DNA of 64,000 nucleotides from assembly GCA_021234155.1 (NCBI GenBank), contig JAJEKV010000017.1, positions 6,328,992 to 6,392,991 of the forward strand, written 5' to 3'. Both the position numbers and the translations under genes were made by a program. Every line of letters starts with the position of its first letter. Position 1 is the stretch's first letter. The notes under the pieces were generated by a model. The model was not told where the DNA came from. It worked only from the letters and a program-made list of their open reading frames with translations, and searched no databases. Positions 37,090-44,463 of the stretch are shown in pieces. Source of the DNA: Isoetes taiwanensis (taxonomy: Eukaryota > Streptophyta > Lycopodiopsida > Isoetales > Isoetaceae).

Positions 37090-37465
37090 AAATATATATA
37101 CAATGGCTAGGGATCTTCATGATCACAGATTTGGCCGTAAAAGCTGCGTTCTCATCCTCATGGCTTCGAAGCTTCTTCTCCATATCTTCTAGCGCTGCGA
37201 AATATTGTGTCGCGATTAAAACGCCGCCGACCCTACGGCTATTGGCCTCTCGGTACCTGGTTAATGTTGCCGCTTGAGCTCAAGGTCTCGCTCATCGCTG
37301 ACCCCCTCGTGAATTCTAACTTGTCCCCGCCTCCATCTTTCGGCGGCGAGGCAATTTGTTTTCGTCGTGAACCTCCTTGAATCTCTTCATCACCACAGCA
37401 AAGGGTGATGTCGCGGCGACTCTGAAGGCGCGGTAAACGCTCTTGGAGGAGGATGAAGATGCCAT
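37090..37465 (-). pseudogene. Element cargo gene C: coiled-coil protein, paralogue of D
   Basis: It starts at ATG 37463-37465 with MASSSSSKSVYRAFRVA and continues SPFAVVMKRFKEVHDENKL before a frame change. Later trace reads like D, with a cognate of D's ALEDMEKKL helix near 37185. The region 36900-37480 aligns along its length with 37750-38400, so C and D arose by tandem duplication of gene plus 3' palindrome. Function unknown. Confidence 0.5.
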
Positions 37466-37591
37466 CGGAGGAGAAGGTGGAAGGCGGAAGGCGGAGAAGA
37501 TGAGCGGGAAGGCGGGGCGGAAGAGGATCGGAGGTCGAAGGCAAGATAGAAGGTCTTCTATTTATAACGGGGATTTTCGTAGTAGCTTGAG

Positions 37592-37657
37592 TCACACGCG
37601 GCCGAAGGATGCCGTGGGTCGGGGAAAATGGACCAAGTTACTTCTCGCGTCGTGTGA
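37592..37657. repeat. Element palindrome P6
   Basis: TCACACGCGGCCGAA pairs with TTCTCGCGTCGTGTGA. It lies upstream of gene C and downstream of P7/gene D. Confidence 0.8.
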
Positions 37658-37819
37658 GGAAAAGGACCGTTACTTCTTCTAACGCGTCTTTTCTTCGAGA
37701 AAGCTCGTGTGATAATTTTTATTGATAATTTCGGTGATACAATCTATACATAAGTAATTTTCTTGATACATAACTAAAGATAGAACTTCTCATTGAAGCA
37801 AAATAGAGCGGCATGGAGA

Positions 37820-37884
37820 TCACCACGCCTTGAAATCCATTGATTGCTACCTAATTGCAAGCAAGGCATTTCGGCGTCGTGTGA
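37820..37884. repeat. Element palindrome P7
   Basis: TCACCACGCCTTGAAAT pairs with ATTTCGGCGTCGTGTGA. Loop shared with P5. It lies 3' of minus-strand gene D. Confidence 0.85.
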
Positions 37885-37989
37885 TATTTTAATAAAAGCA
37901 GAACATACATTGGAACAAGAGGATAGATAGAAGCAAAAATAGAAAAACTTTTCTTTGAAGCAAAAAATAGATAGATACAACGGCTAGGG

Positions 37990-38395
37990 ATCTTCATGAT
38001 CCTCTAGCTGATTTTCATGTCTGCGGTGCCCGTAAAAGGTGGCGTTCTCATCCTCCCGCATTTCGGAGCTTCTTCTCCATATCTTCTAAGGCCTGCGAAA
38101 TCATGTGGCGGTTTCAAGCGCCCGCCCCCTGCGGCTCGTAAGCCTCTTGGTACATGGCGAATGTTTCCCGCGAGCTCAACATCTGCGCTCGTCGCGGCTG
38201 GCGCTCCCTCATGAAGGCTAATCACATCGGCCGCCTCATTGTTCGGCGGCGCAGGCGGTTGTTTTCATCATGGATCTCCTTGAATCTCTTCATCACCCCT
38301 TTGCAAGGGGTGATGTCCACTGGCGGCTTTCATTTGCTGCGGAGTGCTATCTTGGCGTGGTAAACTTGCTAGAGGAAGATGATGATGCCCGCCGG
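37990..38395 (-). pseudogene. Element cargo gene D: coiled-coil protein, paralogue of C
   Basis: The start region reads ASSSSSSKFTTPR but the ATG seen in C is replaced, so the start is lost as written. It continues VMKRFKEIHDENNRLRRR, then MLSSRETFAMYQEAYEPQ and ISQALEDMEKKLRNAGG, with frame changes between. Residue spacing in KRFKEIHDENNRL and ALEDMEKKL suggests coiled coils. Same family as A and C. Confidence 0.5.
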
Positions 38396-38497
38396 GCGAG
38401 AAGGTGGAAGGCGGAAGCCGGAAGTAGAAGATGAGCGTAAGGCGGAAGGCGCGTCGGGAGGTCGGCGTGGACATCGGTCTTCTATTTATAACATGAG

Positions 38498-38527
38498 TCA
38501 CCACGAGTTGCTTTCGGCGTCGTGTGA
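38498..38527. repeat. Element palindrome P8 (short form)
   Basis: TCACCACGAG and TTTCGGCGTCGTGTGA with almost no loop; apparently a loop-deleted member. It lies just upstream of gene D. Confidence 0.65.
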
Positions 38528-38582
38528 GGAATAAATAAATTAATTGTTTTTTTCAATAATATTTCATTTCTTGAGATAAATA

Positions 38583-38643
38583 TCACACCACGCGAAAACC
38601 TAGATATATGAGAAAAAGCGGTGATGTATTTGGCGTGATGTGA
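38583..38643. repeat. Element palindrome P9
   Basis: TCACACCACGCGAAAA against TTTGGCGTGATGTGA. It lies between gene D and the next minus-strand gene, about 100 bp beyond that gene's stop. Confidence 0.75.
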
Positions 38644-38743
38644 ATAAATACAAATAAAATAATTTTTATTAGGAATTTGGAAGGACAATCGTACATAAAT
38701 AATTTTACCGATACAAGTTGGAAAACATATAACTTCCAATTTC

Positions 38744-40162
38744 TCAAGCTTCGTCGTCAATTTCATGCTCTTTCAATCCCTCACAAGACCGATCCAACAA
38801 GGCAATGACTTCCATGTTATCGACCCGACTTCCAACCTTGGGTGAGTCAAAGCCCGGCTGACTAAAAAATTTAACATATTGCTTTCGCCCGTAGACCCGG
38901 CTTGGTCGTCAAAATATTGTAGCACAACATCCCCCCGAATTGCTATCACCCTTTCAGTGTTTGATGCCAATTGGGAATGGTTCCCGAACATGCATAATGC
39001 ACGGATGTAATAGACAAACTCTGCACCTTTTGGACTGAAAGTTCTGCTGAAGACGATTATCTCCCCATTAACGAATCTTGAGATATATCGTAACAATGTA
39101 GAGTCCTTCAATCTTTCCTGTCCCCCGCGTGCATGTCGGCAAGAAAAATCATCTACTTCCCACAAATAAGAACCCTCAAGCTTATCTTCTTCACATTTAT
39201 CCTCATCTGAGGCTTATCTTGTGATTGGTGAAAGGGCACGCCAAACACGTAGATCCCTGTTGGCGACTTTGCACGGAGACATTTGGAATTCTTCTTCCGT
39301 TGGTAGATTAAGCCTCATCTTGAGCAAATCGAGACTCCAGCCTCTCATAGGCTTCTTTTAAGCTTTATAGCATTGCGGTATAATTAGACACTTCAAACAT
39401 CTCTTTGTCCAAATCCTCTTCAAAATCTAGGCCTAAGTTTACCCATTCGGCCAAGGTACTGATAAGCTCGTCTTCCCTAGCACACATTCGTAACAAAGAC
39501 GGGTTCCTCAGTATATCACTTAGCAATAGGTATTCTTTGCCTTCCACTAAAATTGGCGTTATGTCAGACAACTTCTTTTCATCCTCATCCCCATCCTCAT
39601 CACCTTGAATCATCTCCCTCCTCCGGGTTCACCCAAGGCCGGTCGTCGAAGCTAAAACTCCTACATTCTTGCTCTTCTTCTTGTAGATCTATCTCCATTT
39701 CTCGTCATAGTCGGCATCATCACACATAACTGACCCCCTTGGCTTAAAGATTTCATTGTTTCCGGTGTATCTTCGGTTTGGCCCGGCGAGAATGCAATAA
39801 CTAGCAAATGCAAGCGGCAAAGAGAAATAAGATACCTTCTTAAGCACAAGGACGCAGCCGGGGAGGAGCCCGCTATGCGGCATTCTTGAAAAACATCTTC
39901 CCTGTTTGCAAATGGGAAGCCGCCTCCTCTAGAGCTGGTTTTGGAATCCACGAGCCGGGGACATCGCAAAGGGCGTCTTGGCCCGAGACCAAGCGGTCGG
40001 GGTGAAAGCTAAGGCAACCTCGCGATAGCATCCAAGCTCATTCTTGTTTGCCATGATGTCCAACTCCTTGCAATAGAACGGATAAATCGCGATCGGCGCT
40101 TAACTTCCCTCGTTGTCATGAGGGGGATGCATACCATTCGGGAACTTCACATAACAATCCAT
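38744..40162 (-). pseudogene. Element cargo gene E: large unrecognised protein, frame-broken
   Basis: One coding trace of about 470 residues runs from ATG 40160-40162 (MDCYVKFPNGMHPPHDNEG) to stop 38744-38746 (LKEHEIDDEA). Long open pieces are 39365-39613 (acidic start, then PILVEGKEYLLLSDILRNPS and DELISTLAEWVNLGLDFEED) and 38773-39165 (ISRFVNGEIIVFSRTFSPKG, FVYYIRALCMFGNHSQLA). Pieces are linked by apparent one-base shifts. Both helical and beta-rich stretches occur. I do not recognise a domain. Confidence 0.45.
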
Positions 40163-40290
40163 GGCGAAGCAAACAGCGAAAACAAGAAGATGTTTAGGAA
40201 GCGGTAAAGTATCTGTCACTTTTGAACTCAAGTAGCCGTTGTCGATTATGAAAGGGGACCAGACCGTTGTGGGGAGATTTGTCCGTACAT

Positions 40291-40317
40291 TTTAGGGTTA
40301 GGGTTAGGGTTAGGGTT
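40291..40317 (+). repeat. Short interstitial telomere-like tract
   Basis: TTTAGGG then three further TTAGGG-phase units ('tagggttagggttaggg'). It abuts palindrome P10. Most land plants use TTTAGGG, so six-base phasing is notable, but the tract is short. Confidence 0.7.
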
Positions 40318-40319
40318 GG

Positions 40320-40386
40320 ATCACACGCGGCGAAGACTACTATGTGCAACAAAAAAGCACAATGCTTGCTTGCTGCGTGGTGTGAT
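40320..40386. repeat. Element palindrome P10
   Basis: ATCACACGCGGCGAAG pairs with CTGCGTGGTGTGAT. Its loop resembles that of P1 at 31414 although the two lie 9 kb apart. It sits about 120 bp beyond the stop of the histone-like gene. Confidence 0.85.
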
Positions 40387-40506
40387 CCTCAATATAACAT
40401 TAAAAAAAAATACAAAGTGCGGCGCTAAAGAAATGGACTAAGAGATTAAGCTTATAAAGCCATTACATTAAGAAATATTATACATATGAAAAAACACAAA
40501 GGCACT

Positions 40507-41369
40507 TCACGGCCTTTTTTTAAAGGGGTCTTTCTTCTTGTTGTATTCAGCCATAAAATTTTGACCATAGTTCGGGGGATCCCTTATCGTAAGGCGAGAC
40601 GCATGTCCTTGGCATGACAGCCATCACCCACCCGCTTGGCATGTATTGCTGCAAGCTGCGAGTCCTCGAAACAGACCGACACCAACCGCTTCGAAGCCAT
40701 TTGAAGAGCATTTAAGGCGGTTGCTTGAACTCGTGGCGGTATGATGTATCGCACCACACTCTTGAGAATCTCTCTCACGAGCGGCAAATGGGAGACGCGG
40801 AATGACCATCTCGGTGCTCTTCGATACTTCTTAATCTCGCATGGCTTTTAATGCCAGGGCTTCGTCTTCCGGCTTCCTCGGCCACTACCCTCACCCACCC
40901 CAAATTTGGAGCCTGTTGCTCGGCCGACTCTTAGGCCGCCTCCTCCCCGACATTTGCGGTTGTTCCTCGGCCGACTCTTCGGCCGATCTCCTCCCATTCC
41001 GGGTCGCCTTCCCCTTTCGGGGCGTTGGGCCTCCTCCTTTGATTTGAAGGTCCTGGCACCTCCACGGGAGGGGAGAGGAGAGGAAGAGCAAGAAAGAGGC
41101 GGCTGCCCAATAATTAATCCGGCGTCATATTCTACGCCCCGGTCTCTCACATTTTCATCCTCGTCTCCGAACCGAGTGCACCTCCCTACTTACTCCGAGT
41201 TGCTTCTCCCCCCCGTCATGCGGATTTATTTTTAGGGTCTTCACGTTAGGCATGGTCGGAGGAGGAGAATCTCTATCGAGAGACTTGAGTCGGATGAAGA
41301 AGGCGGACTAATGTAATCACCTGGTCTTACACCACGGATGGATCCTTGCGGTTGCTTAGTTCTTGCCAT
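40507..41369 (-). pseudogene. Divergent histone H3-like gene carried by the large element
   Basis: The ATG at 41367-41369 opens MARTKQPQGSIRGVRPGDY: its first six residues equal canonical H3. About 170 codons of R/K/G/S/P-rich trace follow. The H3 fold then reads EIKKYRR, STEMVIPRLPF (alpha-N; canonical REIRKYQKSTELLIRKLPF), LVREI, RVQATALNALQMASKRLVSV (alpha-2), CFEDSQLAAIHAKRV (canonical LFEDTNLCAIHAKRV) and AKDMRLAL (canonical PKDIQLARR). An extra C-terminal tail RDPPNYGQNF...DPFKKRP ends at stop 40507-40509. K4 is kept; the ARKS motifs around K9 and K27 are not visible. H3 pairs with H4 in nucleosomes. At least three one-base frame changes (two flanking the alpha-N, one after MRLAL) interrupt the sequence as given. 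Canonical H3 is about 136 residues, so this is roughly double. The fold assignment is firm; activity is not. Confidence 0.85.
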
Positions 41370-41529
41370 GGCTTCTCGAGGATGGCGCTTTATACTCTTA
41401 ACACTGACAAAAATAGACAACTGGCAAAAGAGATAAATAGTAAAAAGCGAAGTTAAAGTAAAAGATGATGGTAACGTTTTAAATAATTTATGCGGAACCC
41501 TAAAAAAATATCGGACAAAATACGGAACC

Positions 41530-42240
41530 CTAAAAAACATCAGGACAAAACACAAATAAAAAACCGAGATTCAAAGCGCTAGGCGATAGACAATTTCTTG
41601 TTGATGTGAACTCACTAAACTTTACATTTCCCTCTTGCCCGTAACCAACCCTAATGCCATCAATAAAATAATGGAAGTCGTCGCCAATCTCCTCTGTCTC
41701 CATTAGCACTCTTAGCTCGATAATGGCCATTCGCTTTCCATGGTGGTCACGTATAAATGACTTCCTCCCCTCTCCATACTCGAATATCCACCGACGGGAG
41801 TGTGCATTTATGGTCCTCAAACGGCTCCCAAAAAGTTGTGCAGACCTCTCTTTTTCTGTTTCCTTCGTTCTAGTTGACAATTAACGATAAATATTGTTTT
41901 GGAAGAAAGTATCGAACTTAAAGGAGGACTTAACTCACGCGGACCTCTGTTAGTTGACCGGATGATTTCGTGGAATCGAACATCCAGTCGGAACCAAAAA
42001 TAAGCCATCCACAAAATCGGCAGGGGGAGAAAGCACGTATATGTCTTGAGACTTTTGAACTTCTGCGCCATCTGGAATATGTTAGCAAATACCTCAAAGC
42101 GGTGTGAAGATTTTGAAACTCATCCTCACGCCTCGGTTTTCGGACATTCCCGCTTGCACCTCGTCGACCATGCATTTCTTCATTGCAATTACATTGTTCT
42201 CATTAGTCCGTGGCTTACAAAGTTCACTTAAAGGGGCAAT
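41530..42240 (-). pseudogene. Element cargo gene F: unrecognised protein
   Basis: The trace runs from about 42240 (NENNVIAMKKCMVDEVQAGM, SENRGVRMSFKIFTPL) through a shifted frame (ANIFQMAQKFKSLKTY) to an open 116-codon stretch at 41530-41880 that reads RWIFEYGEGRKSFIRDHHGK, RMAIIELRVLMETEE and GDDFHYFIDGIRVGYG. The last part looks like a beta-rich domain. No family recognised. It is upstream of and co-oriented with the H3-like gene. Confidence 0.4.
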
Positions 42241-42488
42241 TCAATAGGCCTCAAGCTCGGTTTCGACCTTTACGTTATAATCATGTCGGTAAAACCGGAT
42301 GCCTATACCCCGAGGTCACGGCATCCATACCTTGGAAAAGGACAATTCCGATGTCTATGTGATACACCGACAAGTACACTACTAATACTTTCGGTAGGAA
42401 TGACATCCACGACGTCGATAAACATAAACCCGCACAATAAATTTGTTTGTAAACACGTGTCAACGAAAAGAAATGAAAAGATAAGGAG

Positions 42489-42555
42489 ATCACACGATTT
42501 TGAAACTATCTCACGCCAGTTAAGTAGGCGGCGGCTAAGCTTCGCGTCGTGTGAT
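42489..42555. repeat. Element palindrome P11
   Basis: ATCACACGATTTTGAA against GCTTCGCGTCGTGTGAT, between genes F and G. Confidence 0.8.
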
Positions 42556-43091
42556 CAATTAAGGTGGTTACCATTTTGCGGGCAATTTTGGGAAGCCGTT
42601 TTTTGGTGGAGATTAGCTCTTTGACCATATCGGAAGGGGTATATGCATGTCGTATTGTTATACTTTCCACTTTTCCTACCGCTAGAATTCAACTTGAACT
42701 CTTTTATCCTACCTATCCAATGTGTCCAAGACGTCGATTGCCTTTGTCGCTTAACTCTATGCTCGCCCCTCGTTGATGGCGGCATACTCACCCACGAACC
42801 TATTGAGACAAAACCTCCCACTTCTTGACCTTGGGAGTTACGTAAATGGGGCAAGAACACAAAAATTACAGGAGACATGGATTGCGGATGAGGAGTGAAG
42901 GCGGAGAGGATGCACGAGAGCGCCATAGTGATAGTACGAAGTTTGGCGTAAAATTTGACAAAGGGAGTTGGTGGTGGCGAGCGGTGGCGGTCAAAGTCAC
43001 CATTATTTTGGGCGGCGGCGACTCCCGAAAAATACGGGCCATTAAAATGGTTGCAATAAAAGCGCAGGCATCCCCTATGAAAATACGCCAT
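42555..43091 (-). CDS. Element cargo gene G: unrecognised ORF
   Basis: A 178-codon open frame close to the right end of the element. A more internal Met gives MALSCILSAFTPHPQSMSPV. The latter half is basic (GEHRVKRQRQSTSWTHW, RIKEFKLNSSGRKSGKYN). No domain recognised. The frame may be fortuitous, since its 5' part overlaps sequence next to the terminal repeat. Confidence 0.3.
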   Translation of the reverse strand: MAYFHRGCLRFYCNHFNGPYFSGVAAAQNNGDFDRHRSPPPTPFVKFYAKLRTITMALSCILSAFTPHPQSMSPVIFVFLPHLRNSQGQEVGGFVSIGSWVSMPPSTRGEHRVKRQRQSTSWTHWIGRIKEFKLNSSGRKSGKYNNTTCIYPFRYGQRANLHQKTASQNCPQNGNHLN

Positions 43092-43212
43092 GTGGATGCC
43101 AAGTAAGCCTGCTCATCCTTCTACCTGCCAAGTAATACTGACTTTCGTAAAAAAGGCGCAAACCTGATTGGTCCTGGCGAATCTGACGTGGAAATCTTTA
43201 ACCCAAGATAAG

Positions 43213-43244
43213 GGCCATTTTCAGACCCCAAATCCGCCCTAATG
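43213..43244 (-). repeat. Right terminal inverted repeat of the large element
   Basis: Reverse complement of 29576-29607 with one mismatch, ending ...AATCCGCCCTAATG. The outside sequence is tgtcacaagcc. Confidence 0.85.
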
Positions 43245-43572
43245 TGTCACAAGCCATGGGTACTTGGAAGTTCTATGGAGCCTTCTCCAATGGTTAAATA
43301 TCTTTGTGATACTATGATAAGTACAATGTGTACTTACTCAAGGGAGTTTATGCGGGCATATCATTAGACGAGTGTAGCTTATCTAGATAGGGGCTAGATG
43401 TGCTGGTGAGGTGAAATTTGTTGCTGGTATGGGACGTTGGCGGATGTAACCAATAGTCTGGCAGCTTAGGTTCTTATGTTGCTTGTAGCTTCTCCCTTAC
43501 ACTGGATCCACCGGCGCAGGGGTTCTAGACGAAGTACTGTCTAGATATAGTGGGGTGCATATGTGTGGCAGA

Positions 43573-43881
43573 TGTTATGATATGTGTGGAAGATTCCATA
43601 TGTGTGTTCTTGCAGTCAATCAGGCATTGCTTTATAGGCATAGTCTATCATGTTACTAACACGCGGAGTTATGTGCAAGCTATGTGACAGCTGGCAAAGC
43701 CATGTGCAAGTTGTTTGACAGCTGGCAAAGCTACATGTTGTGTATAGTTATCTAGTAGATGTGTTGTTGTTATCTTGTTATTTGTATACGTGGCTTTCAT
43801 GTATATAGCCTCGTAAGAGGCAGTGCTTGTTTTGTGTACTTTGATAGTTTATGTGGATATGAATCGATTTTGCTTCGTAAC
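43573..43881 (+). mobile_element. Candidate solo LTR
   Basis: Begins TGTTATGATATG and ends CGTAACA (TGTTA/TAACA inverted ends). It contains a doubled 'gacagctggcaaagc' box like a U3 enhancer and 'tgtatatagcctc' like a TATA box. No 5-bp target duplication is visible, so the limits are uncertain. Confidence 0.35.
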
Positions 43882-43995
43882 AACCAGTATGCACTTGATA
43901 TACTATATTTACTAGTCATAGATAATTAAGTTGGTCAGGTGTAAGATCTCCATTCTAATTTTAATGCCAAAGACATCAAATTGGTATCGGCATCA

Positions 43996-44045
43996 TAGGC
44001 TCGCCAAAAAAAGCACATTATAGGCTTGCCAAAAAAAGCACATTA
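43996..44045. repeat. Two tandem copies of a 26-bp unit
   Basis: 'taggctcgccaaaaaaagca' and 'taggcttgccaaaaaaagca', each followed by 'catta'. Confidence 0.85.
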
Positions 44046-44463
44046 ATGATTACGGACTAACAATGCAAGTGAAAAGTCTAACTTCAAAATCCTTGACCGT
44101 CTAGTTCTAAAACTGCCTTAAAAATATATAATCCATGCAATTTCCAACCCTGGATAGATATAGATATGATTATAATCATTTTGTGATATTTCCAAAGCCA
44201 CATCTTCATGAAGACTTATATATTTTCAACTCTAGTAAATGTAAATTATCTTCATAGCCATAACAGCAGCATGCAGATTAGCTCTAAAACAGTACCATTT
44301 CATGCGAGCATTGATCAAGGAATATTTATAAAATATATATATACACATATTCCCTATGTTAAATCTTTCTAGTACGATCCAACTCTTGTATGTACAAATA
44401 TAAGGATGATAGCATACCAGAATACCCAATTCCAAGTTCTGGAAAAAAATTGCAAATAGCCAT

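Larger units (their letters stand above)
29576..43244. mobile_element. 13.67-kb element with 32-bp terminal inverted repeats and cargo genes
   Basis: 29576-29607 (CATTAGGGCGGATTTGGGGT...) is the reverse complement of 43213-43244 with one mismatch. Similarity continues inward as scattered matches such as 'ccacgtca' next to both ends. Inside are a degenerate plus-strand gene (32.3-34.8 kb), at least eight minus-strand cargo genes, a histone H3-like gene among them, and eleven related palindromes. I find no convincing target-site duplication: the flanks read ...tatatt and tgtcac. The sequence at the ends (TTA-GGGCGG ... CCGCCC-TAA) loosely resembles PIF/Harbinger targets, but TTA and TAA are inverted rather than direct copies. 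I recognise no DDE transposase, tyrosine recombinase, viral capsid or DNA polymerase, so the class is open. Confidence 0.75.
43245..44463. other. Spacer with a possible solo LTR
   Basis: Non-coding. Holds the LTR candidate and a 26-bp tandem duplication; otherwise AT-rich. Confidence 0.4.

Noticed and set aside
42690-42790. A histone H4-like string (TKAIDVLDTLDR) on the minus strand beside the H3-like gene
   Set aside because: Only about a dozen residues in a frame with stops on both sides; nothing else of the H4 fold is present.
29576-43244. Endogenous giant virus or Maverick as an explanation of the large element
   Set aside because: Histone, hairpins and dense genes fit, but I see no capsid, DNA polymerase, packaging ATPase or integrase. 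The idea stays open but is not supported.
29570-43260. PIF/Harbinger assignment from TTA-GGG ... CCC-TAA ends
   Set aside because: A real TTA target duplication would be a direct repeat; here TTA and TAA are inverted and belong to the TIR itself. No Harbinger transposase was recognised.
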